From positions 7,590,860-7,654,859 of the forward strand of contig JAKJHU010000030.1 in NCBI GenBank assembly GCA_022316685.1: 64,000 nucleotides of DNA, in the 5' to 3' direction. Positions within the stretch are counted from its first letter, which is position 1, and every line of letters begins with the position of its first letter. The stretch is from Progne subis subis. Lineage: Eukaryota > Chordata > Aves > Passeriformes > Hirundinidae. The translations under genes and the position numbers were made by a program. The notes below the pieces were generated by a model. It was given only the letters and a program-made list of their open reading frames with translations. It searched no databases and had not been told where the DNA came from. Shown here in pieces: positions 24,101 through 36,700 of this stretch.

Positions 24101-27100
24101 CCCTCTGTAATTAGCTCTTCAGTATCATGATACCTTCAATCCTTGTCTGCTTGCCTTCAATGTCTTTCCAATAAATATTTCAGGAACCTGTACTACATGG
24201 GTACAAAAAGGTAAAGAGGTTGTTTCTGGGCATGCTTCCTCAAAAACCTGTACATGAGATTTATTTTCTTAACATGCTTGCTGATGCTGTCTGCTGGTGC
24301 ACCAGACCATAAATAAAAGGGCACAGTTTCAGTAGTATCATCACTTCTCTTGACTTGGTATTCCTGATCTATATGACTCTGACTCAAATATGAATAGGGA
24401 TTAAAATCAAGTATTGCCAGTCTTCACAGGGTCACAATCTTAAAATTCTTCCAAACCTTTTGTTTTTATTTCTTCAATTCATAAAAAAAATCAATATATT
24501 ATTATGCTTAGAGTCAGTCCTTTAAATTACATAGGTTTTGTGTCAAAAATAACTGCAGAAAAGTTTTGCAAGGAAAGTGGCTCTGTTACCACTAGATCCT
24601 GTTGAAATAAAGCCAAACCACTGGAAAGCACAGTGCACTAATGAGATTAGTCCACTGTCAAGGTTTCTGCATAAAACTACACAAAATACCAGAACAATGC
24701 GGTGCTAATGTGCTAGTACTGCTGTTACTGTTGGTGCTGTGTGGATGCTTTATAGTGCCAATGCTGTCATGGTCTTAAAATATGAAGGTTTCATTAACAT
24801 GTTGCTTGAATCTGTAACTGTATCCCTTAGGGATTATTTTTCATTCACTGCAAGACTTTTTCTTCCATACATGTCTGATTTCTCTCAATATTTATTTTAA
24901 TTAAGCTTGTCTTGAAAAAGAAAATGAGAAAGTATTTCTGTCCTTAATTATAAGAAGGGTTTACTTGACACTGTGTCAAAGGGGAAATATTTTATGGTAA
25001 CACAGATTTTGTCACTTTTGCTAAAATTTTTATTTTACACTGGCCATGTACATTTTCCCCTTACACCTTGAAGTGGCTGTACTCTGAGCAATACTCCTAT
25101 TTCTTATAAGCTGATCAAGGAAATGATGAACAGGTGGAGAAGTTGTTGAGATTTTCCATTTTTCCAGATTAGCCCCTATAAAAATTAAATCACACAGAAT
25201 TATGGGAAGAGTTTTGAACTTGTATTTCTTGTACTTTAGCAATATTGACACTGAGAAGATTTCACTTCACAAATTAGATTAAGGATAGAATTTATATTTG
25301 CTTTGCTGGAGAGATGCATCGTGTTGCACACCCTCTAACATCCAGCAAAATTATGTTCTTGTTCTTGTCAATTCCTATTTCACAAGACAAATAATCTCTA
25401 TTGTATCAGCTTCCTCAGGGCAACATGTATTAGCACATATTAGCAAAACCTAGTGCTTTGATTGTTTCTTTCTTCGCTATCCTCCTCGATTTTTCTTCTT
25501 TTCCTGCTGCAGATACCCCACATCCAGCCCAAAGCTTCAAACAGAGTTAAATATTTATTGTTCAGTCAATTTACTTTTCTATGTTTTGTGATTTGATTGT
25601 GTAATATTTAAAGAAGATTGAAGACTTCTGCTAAAATAGATGCACAAAAAGAAAACTCGTTATAATGTTGTATTCTTCACATCAGCTTCTCCCAAGCTCT
25701 CCCTCACAAATGGCACACACCTCAGATGTTGGAAGGGAGCCCTCGTTTTGCTTTCCTCTATATGCTTTCCCAAGTGGAATAAGAAAACAAAAAAAATTGC
25801 TTTCTTCACTAAATTCCTCCCTGGAAATAGCAATGGTCTCTTAGTAAATAGAATTTTGTTAAAAGTTGTAACAGTTGAGTGGAAAAGAGAGGAGGATATG
25901 CCTAACCTAGAGAGAAAGGCATATTTAGCGTCTGAACTTACGTTTTCAGTCTTTCAGACTGATGACCTTCCTCTGCATTACCCTTCAAATGTACTGTCAT
26001 GGAAGCACTACAGGGTGGAAAACCTTTATAGAAATAGTTCAAAGGATTCTTTAGATTTACATTTAACAGTCTACTGTATTAATAGCATGATTCACTTTGA
26101 CTCTAGTGGGCTAAATGACATCATTGTTATGCTGTGGGAGAAAGAAGTTAAGTTTAAGTTGGAAATAATATTGTTCAGAATCTTATCAGCAATATTTATG
26201 AAAGTATTAATATTACATCAGGGAAAAAAATTGAGCTGAAATCCTAAAGAATGTGTTTTATATTATAAACTTCCATAAACCATTGACACAGAGCAGCTTT
26301 AGCATTTGGCACAACTGTTTTCTCTCTGAAATGCTGTCTATGGCAAAAGAACAAAAAAATCATTTACCATATTTTCTTCTTGTTCTCAGATTTCTTTAGT
26401 ATTGACTGATATATTTATGGCATATGAATACATAATGTGCAGATGTATGTGTGAATAACTACAAAGAAAATTACTTAATTCAATATTTTAATCTTCATCT
26501 AGATCATTGTTTGAGAAAAACAATCCAGATATTTTGAAGGAAAAAGTTATTGTTTCATTATTTAGTCTTTTTGGAAACAAAAAGGGTATTGAAACAAAAA
26601 GGGGATATTTTTAGCAATACCTTCTCTGCTGAAATATTCTTCTCTACTGAAATATGACTTTTTTTCTTTAATGATGAGTAATATATTATGTCCAATTATT
26701 GAGACACTACTGGCATAATTAGATATATTGATAAAATACAGGAGCAAAGTTACTTTATATGTTCATACCAATTTTTTCAATTATCTCTGTCATTAGAGAT
26801 AGATTTATGGTACATACTAAGGTATTTCATTCTATTTTGGTCATATCTTTAATATAGAGAAAATTTAAAATACTGAAGATAAGATTTACTGTTCTCTTAT
26901 GAACAGAAGTCAAGGTTTTTTAATAAATTTGGGAAAATTAGACTTTCAATAAGGAAAAGTAGAAGAAAAGACTCTTTTGAAGACAGCCTTTGGAGAATAG
27001 ATATAAAAATTTTAAATTGGAACAGTATAATGGTGACAAAAAGCAACATAATGATATCTCTCTAGTGTTATACACTATAAGATTTCCCAAATTATATATT

Positions 27101-27391
27101 TTTCCATTATATAAAACATTTTGAATGTAACGAGTGGAAATTTAATAGTATAATTTGAGCAAACATAATTTTATAGCAAAATGTTGCTATTCTTTTTGGC
27201 TTAAAATCTTCCTCATTATTTTGTTAAAATCCATTGTCCTTACTTTACCCGGTTTTCAATACCAAGCTTTAGCAAAGGAAAAAAAAAAACAAAAAAAAAC
27301 CAAACAAACAAAAAAAAAAAAAAAAAAACCAACAAAAAAACCACAACAACGTGGAAAGGAAACATAATTTGTGGAAGATATTCCTTTAAAT

Positions 27392-27440
<49 letters not shown>

Positions 27441-28479
27441 AACACACACACACCTTCAAATCAGTTGTAGCATTCTTATAACTGACAAAGCAGTTAGCTA
27501 GAAGTGCAAAATTAGGGGATTTGGATGTAATTGTGGCATTTTCAGGATGCCTGGAAATTATATCCCCCTCTCCATTTCAGGTACAAATGTATACACACTA
27601 ATAATCTGCCTGTGTTCTGTGACTTTGGTTATCCCTGTTCTGAGCTGCAAATAGCTGTTGTCTTTTAGGTGACTATGCCAGTTCCTTTGAGAAGATGCTG
27701 ATCAGTTCCTAACTTGGTGCCAAAAAAGGTCCATGTGGGCTGATACTGGGCTTTCTACTGCTGTGCCTTGGTCGTTCTTGCTCACAGCTTTTTCTTTGCC
27801 TTAGCTTGTCATTTTATGTCCTGCAGTGGAAGTGTTTATTCATCTGCACTTGAAATGGTATCGGATATGAGGAGACAATAATTCTTGAGCCAGTTTCTGA
27901 ATATATTTCTATTGGAGACAGTCATTACCATGTAATTGAGAGATGTTCTCACTGATGACAGAAGATCTTAGGCACAATTTGTTTCTAAGAATTTTTCTTT
28001 CCTCTTAATTGAAAGCTATCTATAAAGTCAATAAACTCATTAGACCTCACATTACTGCAACAATGGTCTGGAACACAGAAGTTCTGGGAATCAAGTTTAA
28101 AAGGAAATGTGAAAGATAAGAATGTTCACTGCTTTTTTGCTGGCAGTTCCAATGGAATTATGAACTGCCTTTTGTGGTAACCATGACATATTTCATGGAA
28201 AATAAAAAAATAAGTTTAGATTTCTGTATGGTGTATCTTGATATACGCACCAGATGATTCAAATTTCAGAAGAATTTCTGCAAAATTCTATATACAAGCT
28301 AGATGGAAAGTTAAAATGTGGATCTCTCACCACACTACTTCAATAAGGTTATTAATGAAGTAAACAGCTATACACAAAATACACATTGACCTTTTGTCAA
28401 GGATATAGTATACACACACTATCTTCTGAAAGAGTGCTAATGGCCTCGGTCATTGAAATATCTGTCAAATCAAGAGAGA
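21181..28479. other. Non-coding AT-rich stretch
   Basis: No gene is recognised. The longest frame in the region (199 codons, plus strand, 25640-26239) has no recognisable domain; its composition simply follows the AT-rich background. An A-run (13 A, then AAAAAA) lies at about 23436-23456. A mixed A-rich/CA/TA microsatellite at 27279-27453 is listed separately. Confidence 0.65.
27279..27453. repeat. Compound A-rich, (CA)n and (TA)n microsatellite
   Basis: An A-rich block with scattered C at 27279-27345 is followed by (CA)n at about 27395-27426, (TA)n to about 27440 and (AC)n to 27453. Open frames here are low-complexity translations and are not genes. Confidence 0.95.
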
Positions 28480-28805
28480 CTGAGAGAGCAGAGGCTGTTT
28501 AGCCAGACTTGAGAAGGTTCAGGGAGGAGTGAAGAAGAGAGAAGCAGACTCTTCTCAGTTGTGCCCAGTGACAGAAGAGGTAATGGGCAAAAATGGAAAT
28601 ACAGGAAATTGCATTGAAATATTAGAGGAAGCTTTTGTGCTGTGAGGGTGGTCAAATATTGGAACAGGTTGCTGAGAGAGGTAGTGGAGTCTCCATCCTT
28701 GCAGATATTCAAAACATGACCGGACATGAGTAGTCATATCTGGCTGACCCTGCTCAAATTGGGGCTGGACTGGAATGGATGAGTTCCAGAGGTTCTCTGA
28801 GGTGA
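28480..28805 (+). mobile_element. CR1 LINE 3'-region fragment
   Basis: The plus strand follows the CR1 3' region in order: 'GCTGTTTAGCCAGACTTGAG', then 'GTGAAGAAGAGAGAAGCAGA', 'TGTGCCCAGTGACAG', 'GGAAATTGCATTGAAATATT', 'TGTGAGGGTGGTCAAATATT', 'GGAACAGGTTGC', 'TGGAGTCTCCATCCTTGCAG' and 'GAGTTCCAGAGG'. The fragment has indels and base changes, lacks the ORF2 coding region and does not keep a clean microsatellite tail. It is an old, inactive 5'-truncated copy. Confidence 0.9.
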
Positions 28806-29185
28806 ATGAAGGTGCTCCAGCCTCAGTCACACTGCAGCTCCCTTTGTTGATACTGGAGAAGGCTCATCATAACAACTTGCTAAAGTTTAGCTGAGATCAA
28901 AGTTGCATGACAAAAATTATTCACGTTAAATTTTGGATTAAGAATGTCTATTGCTGATATAAAGGTTGCATGATACCCCTGTTCAGTGTATTTCTGATCA
29001 GTGCTTGATGTATATCACACAGTTCCTGCTTTATATTCTAAATGGTAGCAGTAAGTGTTTAATATCCACAGTTAAAAATCTCTTTGTCACAATCTCGTTC
29101 AGTGGAAATTTAAAAAGCTTTTTGCTGATGTGAATGAAGAACTAAGAGTAGCATGCTTCTTTTCCTAAGAACAGTGTTCTGTTTT

Positions 29186-29262
29186 AATTCTTAAGATTTT
29201 AATTTTTCAGTCCAATTATGTATAGGACATAATTGGACTGAGAAATTAAAACCTTGAGAATT
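29186..29262. repeat. 36-bp near-perfect inverted repeat (77-nt hairpin)
   Basis: Left arm 29186-29221 and right arm 29227-29262 are reverse complements at 33 of 36 positions, around a 5-nt centre (ATAGG). The inner 15 bp are fully paired. Two of the three mismatches become U-G pairs in a plus-strand RNA, and the third becomes one in a minus-strand RNA. Size and stem are in the range of a microRNA precursor. A chance palindrome from an inverted duplication, or the remnant of a foldback transposon, is equally possible. There is no evidence of transcription here. Confidence 0.8.
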
Positions 29263-29808
29263 ATTTGAAAATATGCACCTAAAGTTTGTAAAACTGTTAC
29301 TAATTTTTATTTAATGGAAAAAAGTATAGTTAAAAAAAATGTGTAAATTGGCAAGTGAAAATAATGGGAGTTGCACTATGCTTAGTAGTTCCTCCTAAAA
29401 ATTTCCATCTTAAAAACTCATTTATCAAATATTAATCTAATGCCTAGCTTATATTTAAAAGGTCAGAATGGATTTTCATATTTTGAGGGCTTGTTTCCAT
29501 ACCCAGATTAAAAATTAAGGTATAAGAAAGGTTATGTAGCTTTTGGCTACAGTTCCCTTATAATATATTAATTTTAGATGTGTTAGAAGACTGTTACAGA
29601 AGGATATTTCAAGATAATAGATTTACCAGATAATGAAAATAAAACTGCTGTTAGTTCATACCAGCATATAGAAAGAGCAGAGCAAGCCAAATATATTCTA
29701 AAAGGAGATGATAACTTTATGCTTAAAATAGAAAATATTTTGATGATATGTTTGACTTATGATGAAAATATAAATTATAAAAAGTATTTTGACTTGCAAT
29801 ATTTGGTT
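29263..29808. other. Non-coding AT-rich stretch
   Basis: Nothing recognisable is seen between the hairpin and the pentanucleotide tract. Confidence 0.7.
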
Positions 29809-30009
29809 CCTCTCCTCTCCTCTCCTCTCCTCTCCTCTCCTCTCCTCTCCTCTCCTCTCCTCTCCTCTCCTCTCCTCTCCTCTCCTCTCCTCTCCTCTCC
29901 TCTCCTCTCCTCTCCTCTCCTCTCCTCTCCTCTCCTCTCCTCTCCTCTCCTCTCCTCTCCTCTCCTCTCCTCTCCTCTCCTCTCCTCTCCTCTCCTCTCC
30001 TCTCCTCTC
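29809..30009 (+). repeat. (TCTCC)n pentanucleotide satellite, about 40 copies
   Basis: About 200 bp of perfect TCTCC units run with no interruption until TCTCG. The plus strand is purely pyrimidine and the minus strand purely purine (GGAGA), which allows triplex (H-DNA) formation. Because the unit length is not a multiple of three stops, all frames stay open, which produces artefactual reading frames of up to 211 codons on both strands. These are not genes. The absence of variant units implies recent expansion or active turnover. Confidence 0.97.
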
Positions 30010-30430
30010 GAAAACACAAACTTTCAGCTTTCAGACTGCCTGGGAAATGTGATGGGTCCATTGTCTCATTTCAAAGGAGTGAAAACTCATGGAAAGCCAG
30101 ATCTGTGGTTTGAAACATCAGTCTTACAACTTCTTCTAGTAAAGAGATATCAGCTTGAGCTGCACCTCATCGCAACTATTGTTAATACCACTCCAAGGAC
30201 CCTGCAGGTCTCTCTCACATCACACCACCCACACCCAGAAAAGCCCTGTATCTGCCTAGCACTTTTATTATCCCTGGTCACTGAATTGGACAGCTACAAC
30301 ACTTGTGCTGTGTGTAAGTTATTTCCTTCCCTACATTATATTTTAACAAGATAGAGCCTTCCAGAAGAGGAAATGTTTTTTGAATGCTATAAATTGTTTT
30401 GAACTGTTGTAGAGAACCTTCTGTTAGAGC
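30010..30430. other. Non-coding stretch
   Basis: No gene is seen. A frame opening across the TCTCC tract continues into this region but has no recognisable protein content. Confidence 0.7.
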
Positions 30431-30732
30431 TGTGTAGTGCAGGGGTGTGATCGGGATACGCAAAGCAACCACACAGAGACGAGAGATTTGCAGGGCAGAG
30501 AGGTCCTCCGAGAGAGCCCAAGGCTGAGCCAAGGCCGAGAGCCCCTCTGCCTGTTTATTTCTTACTTTTTATACGTTTGTGGGTCTGGCTGTGGATTGGC
30601 TTCTGGAGTTTTCACTTCCCACCTGAATGGCCAAACCAGCTGTCAGTTTTTCAGGGTTAGAAATATGCAAAAAAAGGATTTGTTTATGTTACATGTGAGA
30701 GAAAGGCAGGAAACTGCTCCTAATATTGTACA
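30431..30732 (-). mobile_element. Short solo LTR (about 300 bp)
   Basis: Read on the minus strand it begins TGTACAATATTAGG and ends CACTACACA, so its termini are TG...CA. The core promoter is compact: TATAAAAAG at about 30566-30574, followed within about 12 bp by AATAAA at 30556-30561, then a CT-rich R/U5. TATA and poly(A) signals this close together, with an LTR of about 300 bp, are features of alpha- and betaretrovirus-like (ERVK-type) LTRs. The flanks (AGAGC left, GTAGC right) are only partly alike, so no clean target duplication is claimed. No coding sequence adjoins it. Confidence 0.65.
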
Positions 30733-33700
30733 GTAGCTAAAAAGTCTGACTCCCTTTTATGAACAATCAAAAGGCTTTAAAAAACTCAGAAAAACTAGGG
30801 TGACACTGGGGACTACTCCCTTCTTCCCATTTTTTTTAGGCCATATTAAAGTGTACAGGAAACATAAAATTACACCAAGGTCCTTGATTCTAGTGATCAT
30901 CTATAAAGAAGTATTAGTAAGGAAGAGATCCTTAAGAGATCTAAATGCAGTTGTGCAGTCACATACATCTTTGATTGTTTCTTCATTTTCTTTCATGGAA
31001 ATTTTACTGGTGTTGGTCACTAAATTTAATAGCAGAAGTCACATAGATCATGACTGATCTCATTGATGGAAGATACAGTCTCACACTTGAATTTACATTC
31101 TTACTACTCACTCTGTTGTCAACTGAGAATCCATTATCTTGCTTTGACTCATATTTTCTTTAATTTTACCTAATGTATGTCACAGCTTTCATATTAAGTT
31201 ATATGCTGGCATGCTCTTGTAGGAGCAAGAGCAAGCACAGCACTACTGTTACCCTGTCAACACCAGGTTGCAGAAGGAATTCCTGCGAACAGTCTGCCTT
31301 CAGTGCTATGCCCCTCAAATTTGAAGTTCATCCCTGCAGAGGGTTGTCTTGCTGGTTTAATATCTCTATCAGTTTCTTTCATAATGCCTTCCATTTACTA
31401 GATTACTGTTTTCTTTAGGGAGTGCCTTAGAAGGACATTTAAAAATAACTATTTTAATAAACACATATATGGGAGAAGTAAGAGAAGCAGAAACACTCAA
31501 CAGGCATCTAAACTACTTTTTCTTGAGCTACAATACCTTTGAAGATACTTCAATGAAGGACATTTTGTGAATTATTTTTCCATGTTGTATGTTTAAAACT
31601 AAAACAACCAAAACCCAAGCATTTTACGAAGACCATTATCTCCTTAAATAATGTTACAATACACTTGGTATTATTTATTCAATATTGAGCAAAAATACTT
31701 TCATTGTTCTAAATGAGTATTTACTGTATATTTTGGACCTGTTACAAGAACTGCTAAAGTGAGAAGATTTTGGGGTGACCTGAATAATTTTATTGAATCT
31801 TTGCTACTCTCGAGTAATCTGATTTACTCACACAAGAGCCAACAAAGCCTTTATGCCAATCCACAGCACACTATCAAGTTATTTTTGTCTCCCCCATCTA
31901 ACCTAGTTTTCAGCACTTATACCAAAGCCAAATTACCATGATGAAAGTCTCAAGGCTGGAGAAAGAATGATTGAAAGTTACTTAAACCTGAGAGTATTTT
32001 GGCACAAAGCTGGTAAAATAGATCTTTGTGAGGAATTCACCAAAAGTCCAGGTATAGAAGAAACTGGAACAAATTCTTCCTTGTGTAACAACTAAGCCAT
32101 GCTAGTAACTGGTAGGTTTCTTCGTATAAATGAGAGGAGGCTTTGGCTGAGCATTTATCTAATAGGTTAAATGTAAATAGAGTCCAGTAGAGAGTTGTAC
32201 TTTCCACACTAATCTGAGTTACTGCTGGGAGTTAAACTATGTGTGTCCCTTTCTTATATTAAAGAAAATGAGTAAGAGAAATATAAGCTTATCACTTGCT
32301 GATATTTCATAGAGATGAAAGTAGGAAGAGGCTTTAGCTTTCCTCAGCTGTTTATTCTTCTTTATTTTTCTTCTGAACATGAATCTCTCTTCTCAGGAAA
32401 ACTGCTGTTTCAGATACAGTCTTACTGAACCTCTGCCCAGTGCTTAAACCAAACCGAATCTGAGCCTTTCCAGGAAGACTGGGAGGAGATATGAAAACTG
32501 CTTAGAGCTAAGATTAAAAAAAATAAATGTAGTGTCTCAGCACTGCTGCTTTCACTTGAGATTCAAACTCAGGTCAGATGGGCCATCCTTACCTAAATTC
32601 CTGAGAGGTCCCAGCCAGGGAAAGTTCATTCTTCTTAGGCTGTCAGAGGTGACACAGGCATTTTACAAGTGACCCTGATGCCAGATTTGTAGATCTCATT
32701 TCCTTTAGAGACAGATTTGGAAGGAATACTGACTATGATAGGAAAGGAGAACTCTGGCCAGGCAACATCCTGCCGTGTAGGAGAAATTGGACCCCTGGCT
32801 GCCAGAAGAGGGATGGCATTTCTTGCAAGAAGGATTGTTTGATCAGCTAAAACGGAACAACCTCAATATCAAAAGCATCTTTTTCACTTGTCTGAGAGTT
32901 AGGAGGTATGTGAAGACTCACTAGTAATTCATGTGTCAGGAAACAGATTCAACTAGAACAGACTAATGAAACAGGTGTTAAAAAAAATTCAATGTTCATA
33001 GGTGCAGGATGACCTGTAACTACAAATTTATTTTGCACAGTACCAGCTTGTGAAATTGCAACATTAGTGCATTTTTCCTGCTTACTGGTTTAGTTGATAT
33101 TTCAGCTTTGATTTTTAAGGGTTAAATTAAAATAAACTGTGTTCTTTTTATATATAATCATCACAAGCAAGATGCATGCTAATAGCAGAAAATATTCACA
33201 ATTCTTTATGAATAACACATTGAATGCGACCAAAAAAGAGCACTTCTAACTTACCTTGTAAACTTCATTTTAATTTTCATTTACACTGCCTATAATGAAT
33301 ATAGGAGGATTGGAAGGAGAGACACTATGTCAGGATTTGACCTATGAAATTCAGTTTATTTACAGTGAAATATAATATTTTCGAAATTCCTTGGTGAACC
33401 TACAGTGTGGAGTTTTTTTCTGTACCTCCTCAGTCTCTAATGCTGCTGCATGTCACTTTTTAGTCGTGGTTGCTGTGACAAAAGGAAAATGTCTCTCCAT
33501 CTGCCACAGAGCCACATGGGCTCTCTCAAGGGACAAAGAAATGGTGAAAGGAGGAGGACAGGGAATGGGAGGTGAATTTTCTGTTGTTGTCATTCCATTA
33601 CCAGTTATGTGATAGAGTAAGCCCACAGGTGTTTGTTGGATGTTTCATAGGGAGAAGGATGTAAGCTCTCTTTCTGCTCTGCTTTAAAAAACACTTTCTA

Positions 33701-36700
33701 AATCTCCCTAATCCATTAATCTGTTTTTGTGCTTTTCCTTAATTTCTGAGGAAATAGACGCAGAGCCCCTCTGAACCAGGTTGTACAATTAGAGGCTGAA
33801 GAAACTTATCTGACTATGGATTGATGAGTCACTTATGCCTAGAAGGAGTGATTTATAAAATATTCTGGCTAACATCTAAAACTAACTAATGAACCTAAAG
33901 ATACCACTAAAATATTTAAGAGTAGCAGTTCTCTCCCCACTCACTACTTATCCTTTTAATGCCTTCCTATACTTCAGCTAAATTAGTGAATTACAAGAAA
34001 GTGTCATTCATCTGTTAAGTGTCAATGCAGAATGACACCTTTTTACTAGCTTATATTTCTCTCTGTCTGAGTCACACTTGAATCTGTTTAGTGTCTCAGT
34101 AAAGATCATGCCTTCCCACAATTTTAGTTGTTAACACAGACCACTAAATATGTTTTTAGTGTTTTCAGCAGTTTTCAGTCTGTTTAAGAAGAGCTTCCTG
34201 CTTCAGAAAGAAGATTTATGCTTCTAAAGATACAGAACACAACCCCTCCTGATCCCATCCTGATCCCTTTCTATCTTCTCCCTGCCCATTTCTGCAGAAA
34301 GGAAATCAGTAGGCGTCCAGAGGAATGTCTCTCTACATTTCTGTACTGATTCCCTTTCTCCCTGCTTCTGCAGATTATAGAAGGAAAATAATTAGACATC
34401 AGGATAGATTAACTTCAACCATATTACCTCCTACCTCTCACTGATTTCAGTATCTTGGAGTAAGTCCTTAGTGCAAATGAGCTAATTACTAATTCATTCA
34501 AGAAGAAAAACTTAACGCCCCTAGGTTTTATTTTTTGTTTTGCAATTAAGGTAGCTTTGTACTTCTCCCGTAAGTCAAAGTTCCTTACTTTGACTGCAAA
34601 TTACCAAAAAAAGAGGAACAATGCTACTAGATCTACTTTTAACTACAAAAGGATTATGATACCAGCAAATTACTGGAAACATTCAGATTTGGAGGACTTC
34701 ACACAAAAGTGGGTTAAACCAAGTGAAAACCAGTTCTACTGCCAAAGATTTATCTCTTGACCTGTAACTGTGAAAGTAACAACACTGCCAAAATAAAGAG
34801 CAGTACCTTAGCCCTAGGTATGAGGGTATACTGTGGATTTTAGAATTAAGCTCAGACGGAGATAGTTTATATAAAATACACTAAAGAAGGCTACTATAGA
34901 AAAAAAATATGTTCTTTTCTTATACTTTTCAGTGGCTTTTCACTGTAGGGAAATTAGTTTTGAATCTAAATGAAGGTTGCTCAAGCTTACACAAGTTCTT
35001 GGTGAATTTTCATGTTAATCAGTTGACACGCCAATGCAAATTCTGATAAATTCAGCTCTTAGAAGGAGTTCTGTCTTTCCCATGCTGTTGACTAAGTTTC
35101 AAAAGAGGGTTCTTAACTTTATGTCTGATTTTACTATATACTCTTAGTGTATTTTTAATACATGACTTCTTAAAAAAGTCACTATAATTGTGTAGCCTTC
35201 TTTTTGTCTTCATTTTTTTTTTGTTTGTAGATATCTGTAGACATTTTACTTCCTTCAGCTGAATCAACTATTGATCTCTGGTTTGGAACTTATGCTATCC
35301 AATAGGGGCTTGTAATTTTATCCATAATGGCCAAAACAGAATTAAAAAAAGGGTTATGTTTCTCATTTTTTATATATTAGGGCCTGGAAACACAAGTTGT
35401 ATGAATATTGTTCATATCTGTAGATTTATACATATGGTACTATTCAAATTCTCTTAATGATGAAGACCCTTTCAAATTTTATTGATTTTCTAAATGAGTT
35501 CTCCTCTGTCTCTGCACAGTATTGAAGTCGCTATAAGAACCAGACCAAGCTTCCCTTCTTTCCCAGATCTAATCCACTTCAGAAGAGATAATAAAAAATG
35601 CTTTCTTCTAGAAGAAGTGTTCATATTACGATATATTTAATTATTTTTCATTTGTTTTATTTTACTTTGAGTGAGGGGTGATTTTTCCTGATTTGCTACT
35701 AAGAAGCAGTAAAACTCTTAATTTCATACGCAGTTTAAATAACATTTTTCTCTTTCATACCTATATGTGGAGACCTGTTAACATGTACAGACCACCAAGC
35801 AAAACACAATATTTGGAAAAAAGTTTGCAGAAGAAATGCTTTACTGATGAAATTTTCTGCTTCCAAAGAACAAAGGTGTAAAGTGACACAGGCAGAACTA
35901 CCTGTATTGGGAGTATATATTGAACAGGCAATAAACAGAGCATATAGCATACCACTGTATACTCTAGGAAGTGCATATGTCCTGCGTGTTCTGCAGAGGC
36001 ATTGTCCTCCCATCTCAGAAAAGATACAAGACTGGAAGAGAAACAGAAAATGACATCTGAAAGATTAAAGAGTTTCTGTACAAAGAACATCTTACGCAGG
36101 CTGTGACTTGGCAAGCTGAAAAAGAACATCTGAGGGTATCCAGCACAAACATGTAAAAGTGTGAGGAGTGTGAAGTCATAATTTTATCACTTTTAGTGCA
36201 GAGCTAAATGAATGTAGCAATTAACAAGCTAAAACTTCACAAAAGCAGATCTTTTATATATCAAGTAGTAAACCTAAAACTACTCCCCAAAAGTTATCCC
36301 ACTAATGACTGAATCTCATATGGCAGGTGAGATATACACTGAAAGGTATAGATATTAGTTTCAATTTATTAAATTCTAGGCGGAGTGACGTTGTTCCTGT
36401 GGAGATATTTGTCTGCACCCGGAAATCAGCACTTATTTTACATAATTGCCTGAAACTGGGAACTTGGCTTAACTGGTTTCTGCCCATATGCTTATCTGCC
36501 TTTGATAGTGCTATTTAATTTCTGAGACCTCTGGATAATAAAATTTAAAATAAATTAATTAAATAGCTTTCCCCCCTCCCCCCTCTACCTCTATTAATTA
36601 TCTCATTTGATAAAAAATGGCATAATATTAAGATTTGTCATAAAATTACAATATAATCTTGTATATCAGCAAATAAATACTAATGGTACAGAACCTATGT

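Noticed and set aside
29719..30354. Long open frames (up to 211 codons) across the TCTCC tract
   Set aside because: They are translations of a pentanucleotide repeat, present on both strands, with no other protein-like content.
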